Shown here one piece after another: positions 1-7,076 of a DNA stretch of 24,083 bases. The DNA lies in assembly GCA_903829855.1 (NCBI GenBank), contig CAIKRN010000059.1:1-24083 (forward strand). The letters are read 5' to 3'. A program made the position numbers and the translations under genes. The stretch's first letter is position 1, and each line of letters begins with the position of its first letter. The notes beneath the pieces are model-generated. The model worked only from the letters and a program-made list of their open reading frames with translations, searched no databases and was not told the DNA's origin. The stretch is from an uncultured Opitutia bacterium (GTDB lineage Bacteria; Verrucomicrobiota; Verrucomicrobiia; Opitutales; UBA953).

Positions 1-35
1 GGAGGCGAACCCTTTGCTCACCTATCCGCTTTAAT

Positions 36-120
36 GCTCAGGTGGTGGAATGGCAGACACGCTGGATTCAGGTTCCAGTGCCCCTAAAGCGTAAGGGTTC
101 AAGTCCCTTCCTGAGCACCA
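36..120 (+). tRNA. tRNA-Leu (anticodon CAG), CCA encoded
   Basis: Leucine transfer RNA. The acceptor stem pairs GCTCAGG (36-42) with CCTGAGC (110-116), followed by discriminator A117 and an encoded CCA (118-120). The anticodon arm is CTGGA (62-66), loop TTCAGGT (67-73) and TCCAG (74-78), which puts anticodon CAG at 69-71. A long variable arm (class II) and the T-loop GGTTCAAGTCC are present, as expected for Leu. Its first 27 bases match those of the tRNA-Leu(GAG) at the other end of the window. Confidence 0.97.
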
Positions 121-130
121 AAAGCAAGAC

Positions 131-155
131 ACGACCCCGGCAACCCCGGGGTCGT
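131..155 (+). terminator. Hairpin downstream of tRNA-Leu(CAG)
   Basis: A perfect 10-bp stem, ACGACCCCGG (131-140) with CCGGGGTCGT (146-155), and a 5-nt loop, starting 11 nt after the tRNA CCA end. The position fits a tRNA terminator or processing boundary. The hairpin is not followed by a T-run, so intrinsic termination is uncertain. Confidence 0.5.
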
Positions 156-324
156 CCGTTGGCCGATTATCCGAAGCCGTATCCACTTAACGCCTACATA
201 CCCATTTTCAGCCCTAGCCCTGACCCCAAACCTTACCCCGGGCCTTCATTGTTAGAGCCTTTACCCCACAAGAACGATTATTGTGCTCAGGGTGCCCCTA
301 GCCTAATCTTCGGGCTATCCCCCG
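156..324. other. Gene-free leader before the hybrid kinase
   Basis: About 170 bases between the tRNA hairpin and the kinase start. An open frame that crosses the tRNA runs through here but has no protein-like features. I see no convincing -35/-10 pair and no Shine-Dalgarno sequence before the ATG at 325. The kinase promoter presumably lies here, by inference only. Confidence 0.4.
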
Positions 325-2964
325 ATGGCGGACCTCTCCACATTACCCGACCTGCTGCCTTGGCCATTCTTGGTCTGCAGCCGCAAGGGGGAAGTGCTTT
401 ACGCTAATTCCCTCGTCGAACGTACCATCGGCCGTAAGGCCGCCCCAGGCCTCGCGATTGATCAGATTTTTCAGGAATTAGAAAATGGGCTCCCCGCATC
501 CTCCCTGCTGCACTCGGCCGCACGCTGGTCCGCCTGGAGCGGCATGCTCGAACTGCGGAACAATCGCCAAGGCGAACCCAACCGGGCCTTTAAAATCATC
601 CTACAGCCCGACACCCGACTGGACCGGCAGGTCTGGGTGATCTTCGCCGACGATCCGCAAGTCAACGGCGCCCCGCTCCTCACCCCGCGTTCCGGCATGA
701 GCCTCGCCCGGACGCTCATCGAGAACTCGCCGGACTTCATCATCTTCCGAGATATCCAAGGGCGCATCCTCCACACAAGCCGCAGCCTTGATGAGTTCCT
801 GGCGATGCCCTACCGCGGCTTCGTTGCGGACCTGACACTCAGCGACATCCTTTCCAAACGGACCGCCGAGCAATTCAAACAATTCGACGAAGAAGTTATC
901 CGCACCGGCCAGCGTGTCCGCCACGCGGTCATGCATTTTGAAACATTGGATAGCCGTTCCCGACTTGTCCGTGTCGTGCATGAGCGCATCAAGGGCGGCG
1001 GCGGCTTACCAAACGGCTTGCTCACCTTCGCGGTCAATATCACCGAATCCGTCGACGAACATAACCGCCTACGCATTGCGCTAGAAAAGGCCGAAGAAGT
1101 TGCCGCCGCCAAGTGGCAGTTCGTCGCCAACGTCACACACGAGATCCGCAACCCCATCAACGCCATCCAAGGCCTCTGTGAGACCAATCTGGAAGCCCCC
1201 ACCAGCCCATTCCCAGAGGTCCTTAAGAAAATCCAGAACTGTGCCGCCGAGCTGGAAGACACCGTGCGGGACGTGCTCGACTTCTCGCGCCTCGATCGCG
1301 GCAACGTGAGCATCGAAAGCATCCCGTTTAATCCGGTACGCGCCCTGGAAGAAGTGACCGCCCAGTTCCAACACCAAGCCAGCCGTAAGGGTGTTGAGCT
1401 CGCCGCCCTTTGCCCGGCCGACTCCCCGCAATCCGTGCTGGGCGATCCGATTAAGTTTCGGCGCATCCTCGCCAATCTCGTCGGGAACGCCGTTAAGTTC
1501 ACGGAGAACGGCCACGTGCATGCCCATCTGGAATTCGAGGAGCGCAACGGGCGACTCCGGGCCCAAATCCTGATTGAGGACACCGGCATCGGCATCCCCT
1601 CCGATCGAATCGAAAGTATTTTCGAACCATTCACTCAAGCGGATGCCACCACCACCCGCCGTTTTGGTGGCACGGGTCTCGGCCTGACCATCGTCCGGAG
1701 TCTCACGCAGGCGATGGATGGCTACATGAAGGTAATCAGCGAAGTCGGTAAGGGTAGCTCATTCATCGCCACCGTGATGGTCGAACCTAACCCGGCATTC
1801 GTGCCCCCACCACAGCCCGAGCTCTCGTCCCAACGCATTCTCCTCGTCGCTGGGGATGCCGCGATTCGTAGTTGGCTCAATCAATGCCTAACCTTCTGGG
1901 GTGCCACCTGTCAGGAATGCGATTCGTATGAATCGGCGGAAGCAATCTGGGCCGCCGCCTCTTCAACGCCGCAACCCTTCACCCGCGCGGTCATTGACTT
2001 ACCCGACGATGTCAGCCCACGCCTTCCCGCCATCCCGCGCGAACAAATCATCCTCGTCACCTCATCGGAGCTGGAATTCCGCAGCCAAGCCCAACTCTTC
2101 CGTCCCGTCACCCTGACCGCCCTCTGGGCTCGCTTCAGCGCGGAGACCCCTACCGACGGAGACCCCGCAACAGCCGCCAGTCGACTCCTGATCCAGCGCC
2201 GCCTCCGCATCCTGCTCGCCGAAGATAATGAAGTGAACCGGGAAGTCGCGAGCGCTCGCCTCCGCCGGGCCGGCCATGACGTCAGCGCCACGGTCGATGG
2301 GTCGGCCGCCCTAGAGCTCTGGCGAGCCAAGGAGTTTGACGTGGGTATTCTCGATATCCAGATGCCGATTATCGACGGCCTAGGCGTGGCCACTGCCATT
2401 CGTGCCGAGGAAAAGTCTAGCGGACGCCGCCGGACGGCCTTACTCGCCTTGACCGCGATGACCCAGGAGCTTGACCGGGCTCGTTGCGAGGCCGCGGGCT
2501 TTGACGCTTATCTCGCCAAACCCGTCCGGGGGGCGGAATTACTCCAAAAACTCGAACTTCTCGCCGCTAATCAAGAGATCACGCAGGACCTCATCCGGGG
2601 TGATGAGTTCGCCAGCCAATTGGCCTCAGCCGAAGCCGAGGAAGCGGAAGACTTGCGATGCGCCGCCCGCGCCTTCCTCCGCCATTCGGACCAACTCATC
2701 CAGCGGTTCAGCGCCATTCAGAAAGCCGACACCGAGGCTCTCAGCCAAGAAGCCCACGGCATCAAAGGCATGCTCTCCCTCATGGGGTGCGCTGGTCTAG
2801 CCAAGCTCGCCAATACCATTGAACGGCAACCCGCTGACCCCGGGGTCAAAGCCAGGGCAGATGAGCTCATCGACGGCTTGCGGAAACTCCAGGAGACCCT
2901 ACGCTCTCGGACAGACCTGAGCCCCGATGGCCAAGCCGAAAATCAAACCCGAAATCAAGACTGA
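325..2964 (+). CDS. Cytoplasmic hybrid sensor histidine kinase (PAS-PAS-HisKA-HATPase-pseudoREC-REC-HPt)
   Basis: Multi-step phosphorelay kinase of 879 residues without membrane segments, so it probably senses a cytoplasmic signal or a partner protein. Domains in order: PAS-like region (about 8-110), second PAS (about 127-242), HisKA with phospho-accepting H272 in the THEIRNP motif, HATPase with the G1 box DTGIGIP from D419 and the G2 box GGTGLGL from G448, a degenerate receiver (about 504-620), a canonical receiver (E633/D634 acidic pair, phospho-acceptor D677, K732), and a C-terminal HPt domain with H811 in HGIKG. In the first receiver the acidic pair is A509/G510 and the usual Lys is R593, although D558 is kept. 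No response regulator with an output domain is adjacent, so the final output is unknown. The 3' end overlaps clpS by 38 nt. Start ATG 325 has no clear ribosome binding site. Confidence 0.9.
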   Translation: MADLSTLPDLLPWPFLVCSRKGEVLYANSLVERTIGRKAAPGLAIDQIFQELENGLPASSLLHSAARWSAWSGMLELRNNRQGEPNRAFKIILQPDTRLDRQVWVIFADDPQVNGAPLLTPRSGMSLARTLIENSPDFIIFRDIQGRILHTSRSLDEFLAMPYRGFVADLTLSDILSKRTAEQFKQFDEEVIRTGQRVRHAVMHFETLDSRSRLVRVVHERIKGGGGLPNGLLTFAVNITESVDEHNRLRIALEKAEEVAAAKWQFVANVTHEIRNPINAIQGLCETNLEAPTSPFPEVLKKIQNCAAELEDTVRDVLDFSRLDRGNVSIESIPFNPVRALEEVTAQFQHQASRKGVELAALCPADSPQSVLGDPIKFRRILANLVGNAVKFTENGHVHAHLEFEERNGRLRAQILIEDTGIGIPSDRIESIFEPFTQADATTTRRFGGTGLGLTIVRSLTQAMDGYMKVISEVGKGSSFIATVMVEPNPAFVPPPQPELSSQRILLVAGDAAIRSWLNQCLTFWGATCQECDSYESAEAIWAAASSTPQPFTRAVIDLPDDVSPRLPAIPREQIILVTSSELEFRSQAQLFRPVTLTALWARFSAETPTDGDPATAASRLLIQRRLRILLAEDNEVNREVASARLRRAGHDVSATVDGSAALELWRAKEFDVGILDIQMPIIDGLGVATAIRAEEKSSGRRRTALLALTAMTQELDRARCEAAGFDAYLAKPVRGAELLQKLELLAANQEITQDLIRGDEFASQLASAEAEEAEDLRCAARAFLRHSDQLIQRFSAIQKADTEALSQEAHGIKGMLSLMGCAGLAKLANTIERQPADPGVKARADELIDGLRKLQETLRSRTDLSPDGQAENQTRNQD

Positions 2965-3214
2965 GACCCTAGTCTCAGCGGCGCCGAAGTGGAACGTGGT
3001 CGTGCTCAATGACCCAATTAATTATCAGGGTTATGTCGTCGTCGCTTTCATGAGCGTACTCCGCATTAACTCCGCCGAAGCCAAGAAGCTCATGCGCGCC
3101 GTCCACGTCGACGGACGTGCCACCGTTTGGACAGGCGATCGCGAACGCGCCGAGATGCTCGCCCTTGAACTGCAGCAGTGGCACCTCAACGCCCTCCTCG
3201 AAAAAGATGCCTGA
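2927..3214 (+). CDS. clpS: ATP-dependent Clp protease adaptor ClpS
   Basis: Adaptor that delivers N-degron substrates to the ClpA/ClpC AAA+ unfoldase of the Clp protease in the cytoplasm. The 95-residue length is typical. A basic N-terminal tail of about 20 residues is followed by the ClpS core: WNVVVLNDP (N28, D29 in the N-degron pocket region), the helix YVVVAF...L, the KLMRAVHVDG motif with H60, and the end VWTGDRERAEML...LEKDA. These match the ClpS family fold. The gene starts inside the 3' end of the kinase gene (38-nt overlap) and its stop overlaps the start of the DUF2017-like gene by 8 nt, so the three are very likely co-transcribed and partly translationally coupled. ClpS followed by a DUF2017 protein is also a known arrangement in Actinobacteria. 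Confidence 0.93.
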   Translation: MAKPKIKPEIKTETLVSAAPKWNVVVLNDPINYQGYVVVAFMSVLRINSAEAKKLMRAVHVDGRATVWTGDRERAEMLALELQQWHLNALLEKDA

Positions 3215-3671
3215 ACTCCGCCTCAGTATGACCGCGGAAGCACGCACGGTGCTCACGGATCTCCTACGCCTCATCGCACCGGCCGCCGCACGCGTCGCCG
3301 TCAATCGCGCCAACATTCCCGATACCGACGTGGAGGTCGCTGGATTCTGGGCCGAAACCCTTTCCGCCCAAGCCTCCGAGGAAGCCCGCTTGCTTGCAGC
3401 CGCCTTCACGAATGCAAAGGGCGACCCCGCGGTGGTGATTCTGAAGAACGATGCCCAAGCCCACGCTTTCCTCCGTGCGCTCTCGGCGGTACGCCTCGCG
3501 CTGCGCGACCTCGTCTTTGCGGATATTACCGACGCCCAATTAGAGAGTAATGACGAGTTGGACGACGAATCGCTGCCCACCGAGAAACGACACGCGTTGG
3601 CCTGCTACGCCTGCTTTGGACTGTTGCAGCAATCGCTGATCACGCAGCTCTGCCCGGAAGCCTTCGATTGA
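3207..3671 (+). CDS. DUF2017-like protein encoded after clpS
   Basis: A mostly alpha-helical, acidic cytoplasmic protein of 154 residues whose function I cannot name. The start at 3207 (ATGCCTGA overlapping the clpS stop) was chosen over an in-frame upstream ATG at 3117, because the upstream extension lies entirely within clpS and reads as low-quality sequence. Visible features are LTDLLRLIAPAAARVAVN near the N-terminus, then a helix with VVILKNDAQAHAFLRALSAVRLALRDL, and a C-terminal helical segment HALACYACFGLLQQSLI. Position, size and helical pattern resemble the DUF2017 family that follows clpS in Actinobacteria; the family call rests on context and pattern. The conserved pairing suggests a role in ClpS/Clp proteolysis, which is inference. 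The stop overlaps the TTG start of the transporter gene. Confidence 0.7.
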   Translation: MPELRLSMTAEARTVLTDLLRLIAPAAARVAVNRANIPDTDVEVAGFWAETLSAQASEEARLLAAAFTNAKGDPAVVILKNDAQAHAFLRALSAVRLALRDLVFADITDAQLESNDELDDESLPTEKRHALACYACFGLLQQSLITQLCPEAFD

Positions 3672-5578
3672 GCGAGAAATCGATTGAAGACCCCGCCCCT
3701 CTGGCCAACAAACGAGAGGTGCTCAGCGGCTTACTCAGTTTCCTTTCCACGCTCCGCTCTTTCGGCCGCCAGGTACTCGCACTACCCCGACCCCGCCTGC
3801 TCCCCATCGCAGGCGTCTTGAGCTCGGCCAATAGCGTCACTTTTAAGGCCGACACGATTGCTGGACTGAATGTCGCCCTGCTCGCCTTCCCGATGTCGAT
3901 GGCCTTTGCCATGAAGGCCGGCCTGCCCATCTGGTGCGGGCTCGTCGGTTGCGGCGTCGCCGCACTCATTGCCCCCATCTTCAGCGGCTCCGCCAATCTC
4001 TCAGCCGGCCCAACCAACGCCTCCGCCGCACTACTGTTGGGATCCTTCGCCACCCTCGGGGCCATCACCCCTGAGCTACGTGCCTCCGCCCTACCCACGT
4101 TGGTACTCATGGCCGGATTCTTTCTGCTGCTCACCTCATGGCTGCGTCTCAGTGGCTTCGCCGACTTCGTCCCGCGCACAGTCATCTCTGCTTACATCGC
4201 CGCGGCCGCCCTGCGCGTCATCGCCCTGCAACTCCCCACGGTTGTCCACATGGGCGAGGACTACATGGCCAGCAGTTTGCCTGAGGTGCTCTGGGACACC
4301 GCACGAATGGGCAAAGCACTCATCAACCATGACCTCGGCTTGGCCATGATCACCGCCATCGCTTACTTCCTTCTCCGTCCAAAGTATGGCGCGGGTAAGG
4401 CGATTCTCGGGTCCGTCGTCCTCGCAACCTTTGGAGCCATCCTCGCGCAGAACGTCGCCCTCAGCCAAGGTATCCATCGCGAATTGGTCCGCTACGTCGG
4501 CGATGCCGCGAAAGCTGGCTCAGCCTTACACCTACCAGACTTTTCGGCGCGCACGCTCTCGACACTCTTCTCGCCGGCGTTGGCGCTCGCGGTACTCATC
4601 GTCATCGAGGGCACCGCCAATGCACGTGCCTCGGCGCTCAAGACTGGCCGCCCATCGGACCTGCATCAGGAGGTCTTTGGCCTTGGTATGGCCAATATTG
4701 CCTGCGCTTTTACCGGCGGGATGGCCGCCTCTGGCTCTATAAGTCGCTCCGCCCTCAATGTCGCCAGCGGGGCGCGCACCGCGCTGGCTTCCGTGCTCTG
4801 CGGCACCTTCATCCTCACGACACTCTTCATCGCCTACAAGGTCGTCGCCCTCGTCCCGCTCTCGACCCTCGCGATACTCGTCATCCTAGCGGAAATCGAG
4901 TTGGCGAACTTCTCGGCCATAAAACTTATCTTAAAATCTGGCGCCCAAGATCGCACGGTCTTCCTCGCGACCTTTGCCACCGCCCTCCTCGCCCCGCTCG
5001 ATGTGGCGATCTTCTTCGGCACGGCCGTCGCCGTGGCCTTCTACCTTAAGCAGACCTCGAGCCCGGAGGTCGTCGAATATGACTTCTCTGATACGGGTGA
5101 AATCCGCGAACGCCCAAAAGGCCAGGGTACCACGGGCATCTCAATCCTCCATGTGGAGGGCAGCCTCCATTTCGGCGCCACCCAAGCCTTCCACGAACAT
5201 CTCCGGCGCGCCTCGGCCGACCCGAATCTCAAGGTGCTCGTGCTGAAGTTCCGCGAAGCCCTCTACCTTGACGCCAACGGCGTACTGCTCCTGCGCGATC
5301 TAGCTGACACACTGAAGTCCGACGGGCGCCACCTGATTCTCTGCGAGGCGAAGGCCGATACGATGAAGATTATCGTCAACGCGGGTCTCGACCAGTCGGT
5401 CGGAACGGAGAACGTCTTCCCGTTCGACGAAGCCAGCCCCAACCTCGCCCTCGCCAAGGCCGTCCGGCGCGCCCGCGAACTGGCTGGCGGCGGCCAAGCC
5501 GTGCTCCGCATCGTAACCGCCCCGCACCCCGATCTACCCCAGCCGGCATCGGCCTCGGGCGAGGATTGGCAGATTTAG
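3668..5578 (+). CDS. SulP family anion transporter with C-terminal STAS domain
   Basis: Inner-membrane anion transporter (sulfate, bicarbonate or related anions; the substrate cannot be read from sequence) of 636 residues. A cytoplasmic N-terminus of about 55 residues precedes a hydrophobic core to about residue 455. The core contains the SulP hallmarks GLNVALLAFPMSMAFAMKAG, the SANLSAGPTNASAA segment, and a GMANI...GGMAASGSISRSALN motif around 337-365. A soluble STAS domain follows (about 488-600), with an LDANGVLLLRDL loop where regulatory phosphorylation occurs in some STAS proteins. The start is TTG at 3668, overlapping the previous stop (TTGA) with a GGAAG Shine-Dalgarno-like sequence just upstream; no better in-frame start exists before the membrane core. 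Last gene of the kinase-clpS-DUF2017 chain. Confidence 0.88.
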   Translation: MSEKSIEDPAPLANKREVLSGLLSFLSTLRSFGRQVLALPRPRLLPIAGVLSSANSVTFKADTIAGLNVALLAFPMSMAFAMKAGLPIWCGLVGCGVAALIAPIFSGSANLSAGPTNASAALLLGSFATLGAITPELRASALPTLVLMAGFFLLLTSWLRLSGFADFVPRTVISAYIAAAALRVIALQLPTVVHMGEDYMASSLPEVLWDTARMGKALINHDLGLAMITAIAYFLLRPKYGAGKAILGSVVLATFGAILAQNVALSQGIHRELVRYVGDAAKAGSALHLPDFSARTLSTLFSPALALAVLIVIEGTANARASALKTGRPSDLHQEVFGLGMANIACAFTGGMAASGSISRSALNVASGARTALASVLCGTFILTTLFIAYKVVALVPLSTLAILVILAEIELANFSAIKLILKSGAQDRTVFLATFATALLAPLDVAIFFGTAVAVAFYLKQTSSPEVVEYDFSDTGEIRERPKGQGTTGISILHVEGSLHFGATQAFHEHLRRASADPNLKVLVLKFREALYLDANGVLLLRDLADTLKSDGRHLILCEAKADTMKIIVNAGLDQSVGTENVFPFDEASPNLALAKAVRRARELAGGGQAVLRIVTAPHPDLPQPASASGEDWQI

Positions 5579-5616
5579 TCATCCCCCACCGTTTTTCGGC
5601 CAAGCCACGACAAGGA

Positions 5617-5638
5617 TAGCCGCTTTTACGGCGGTTTC
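5617..5638 (+). terminator. Weak hairpin after the transporter gene
   Basis: A short GC hairpin, GCCG (5619-5622) with CGGC (5629-5632), followed by GGTTTC, 40 nt after the SulP stop. The stem is only 4-5 bp and the T-run has three bases, so termination would be inefficient. The rest of the 141-nt gap before the aldolase shows no convincing promoter consensus. Confidence 0.3.
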
Positions 5639-5719
5639 TGAATTATGGCTTGAAGCCCGCCCTCCGACTCCCCCTTTTGGGTTAGTCTATTCTAAAAATA
5701 GTCCCCTCTTCCCAGCACC

Positions 5720-6793
5720 ATGAGCCACTACAGCGAAATCCAAAAGCACCTCGGCACCGAAGCCGAAAACCTCCTCGGGTTCAATAACCCGAAGATCAAG
5801 AAGGACCAGATCCACTCCCCTCGCGCGGATTGGGTCGACCACGCCTTCGCCGCCTCGGACCGCAACAACCGCGTCCTGGCCAACCTCCAGCGCCTCTACG
5901 GCTCCGGACGCCTCGCCAACACGGGCTACGTCTCGATCCTCCCAGTCGACCAGGGTATCGAACACTCCGCCGGCGCCTCCTTCGCCAAGAACCCGATCTA
6001 CTTCGATGGCGAGAACATCGTGAAGCTCGCCATCGAAGGCGGTTGCAATGCGGTCTGCTCCACCTTCGGCGTCCTCAGCAGCGTCTCCCGCCGCTACGCG
6101 CACAAGATTCCGTTCATGGTGAAGATCAACCACAACCAGCTGCTCACCTACCCCAACGTCGGTGACCAAGTGATGTACGGCACCCTGAAGCAGGCCGCCG
6201 ACATGGGCTGTGCCGCCGTCGGTGCGACCATCTACTTCGGCTCCGCCGAGACCAACCGCCAGATCATCGAAGTCTCCCAAGCCTTCCAGCAGGCCCACGA
6301 GCTCGGCATGGCCACCGTCCTCTGGTGCTACACCCGCAACAACGCCTTCAAGACGAAGGAGAAGGACTTCCACGTGTCCGCCGACCTTACCGGCCAGGCC
6401 AACCACCTCGGCGTCACGATCTGCGCTGACATCATCAAGCAGAAGCTTCCGGAAAATAACGGCGGCTACCTCGCCATCCAGGCCACCGAGTCCTCGTACG
6501 GTAAGATCGACAAGCGCATGTATACCGACCTCGCCTCCGACCATCCGATCGACCTCACCCGCTACCAGGTCGCCAATTGCTACATGGGCCGCATCGGCCT
6601 GATCAACTCCGGCGGCCCCTCGGGCAACAACGACTTCGCCGAAGCCGTCAAGACCGCCGTCATCAACAAGCGCGCCGGTGGCCAGGGACTCATCTCGGGT
6701 CGTAAGGCCTTCCAGCGTCCAATCGAAGAAGGCGCGAAGCTCCTGCACACGATTCAGGACGTCTACCTCACAAAGGAAGTCACGATCGCCTAA
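5720..6793 (+). CDS. fbaB: Class I fructose-bisphosphate aldolase (FbaB/DhnA type)
   Basis: Reversibly cleaves fructose 1,6-bisphosphate to dihydroxyacetone phosphate and glyceraldehyde 3-phosphate through a lysine Schiff base, in the cytoplasm (glycolysis/gluconeogenesis). The 357-residue length matches E. coli FbaB (about 350), and long segments agree with it: GYVSILPVDQGIEHSAGASF, VSRRYAHKIPFMVKINHN, VGATIYFGS, FHVSADLTGQANHLG, NGGYLAIQ, YQVANCYMGRIGLINSGG and INKRAGGQGLISGRKAF. The likely Schiff-base residue is K240 in ADIIKQK. Codon use is strongly biased to C-ending codons compared with its neighbours, consistent with high expression. It appears monocistronic: a 141-nt gap upstream and a strong terminator 22 nt downstream. 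The leader CTTCCCAGCACC before the ATG has no Shine-Dalgarno sequence. Confidence 0.96.
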   Translation: MSHYSEIQKHLGTEAENLLGFNNPKIKKDQIHSPRADWVDHAFAASDRNNRVLANLQRLYGSGRLANTGYVSILPVDQGIEHSAGASFAKNPIYFDGENIVKLAIEGGCNAVCSTFGVLSSVSRRYAHKIPFMVKINHNQLLTYPNVGDQVMYGTLKQAADMGCAAVGATIYFGSAETNRQIIEVSQAFQQAHELGMATVLWCYTRNNAFKTKEKDFHVSADLTGQANHLGVTICADIIKQKLPENNGGYLAIQATESSYGKIDKRMYTDLASDHPIDLTRYQVANCYMGRIGLINSGGPSGNNDFAEAVKTAVINKRAGGQGLISGRKAFQRPIEEGAKLLHTIQDVYLTKEVTIA

Positions 6794-6814
6794 GGCGACC
6801 GTCATCTCCCGACC

Positions 6815-6845
6815 AAAGCCCCGGCAACCGCCGGGGCTTTTTGTT
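6815..6845 (+). terminator. Intrinsic terminator of fbaB
   Basis: A perfect 11-bp stem, AAAGCCCCGGC (6815-6825) with GCCGGGGCTTT (6830-6840), a 4-nt AACC loop and a T-rich tail (TTTTTGTTG). It lies 22 nt after the fbaB stop and is a textbook Rho-independent terminator. Confidence 0.93.
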
Positions 6846-6894
6846 GGGGGACGATCCAGAGGGAGGGGCCGCACCACGTACTGTCCTCTGGCTC

Positions 6895-7016
6895 CAGGTA
6901 GGGGCGCGACTGCGTCGCGTCCGTGGGCGACGGAGGTTCACAAGGTCAAAGACTTTACCCGGCTCATCGCACCTATCGCGGCGAACGGACCCCACGCAGT
7001 GGCGCGCCCCTACCTG
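6895..7016. repeat. REP/MITE-like imperfect inverted repeat element
   Basis: The left arm (6895-6924) and right arm (6985-7016) are inverted copies. The outer 14 bases, CAGGTAGGGGCGCG, are exact, and the inner part ACTGCGT..GTCCGT matches with two substitutions and a 2-nt indel. Each arm also carries a small internal hairpin around TGC: CGCGAC-TGC-GTCGCG on the left, CCAC-TGC-GTGG when the right arm is read on the other strand. The differences between arms keep the pairing, as in a selected structure. The roughly 60-nt centre has no ORF of note. The element lies between two convergent transcription units and encodes nothing, so it would be a non-autonomous palindromic repeat if it is dispersed in the genome. 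Confidence 0.65.
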
Positions 7017-7022
7017 CCAAAC

Positions 7023-7060
7023 AATAAGGCCCGGTCCTCTCGCGAGGATCGGGCCTTATT
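7023..7060 (-). terminator. Bidirectional intrinsic terminator
   Basis: A long near-perfect hairpin, AATAAGGCCCG...CGGGCCTTATT, with an inner GTCCTC/GAGGATC-like stem and a TCGC loop. It starts 17 nt after the stop of the 1445-residue protein on the minus strand and has A/T tracts on both sides, so it can end that transcript and back up the fbaB terminator. Confidence 0.85.
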
Positions 7061-7076
7061 CTACGAACCGGGCCGC

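Noticed and set aside
42..407. 121-residue open frame crossing tRNA-Leu(CAG)
   Set aside because: It reads through a certain tRNA and its hairpin, has low-complexity Pro-rich sequence and overlaps the kinase start.
3117..3206. Upstream ATG extension of the DUF2017-like protein
   Set aside because: The extra 30 residues lie wholly inside clpS, and the start at 3207 overlaps the clpS stop as expected for a coupled gene.
5687..6877. 396-residue open frame opposite fbaB
   Set aside because: Mirror of the strongly C-ended codons of fbaB; composition is Val/Gly/Asp-rich with no family features, and it crosses the fbaB terminator.
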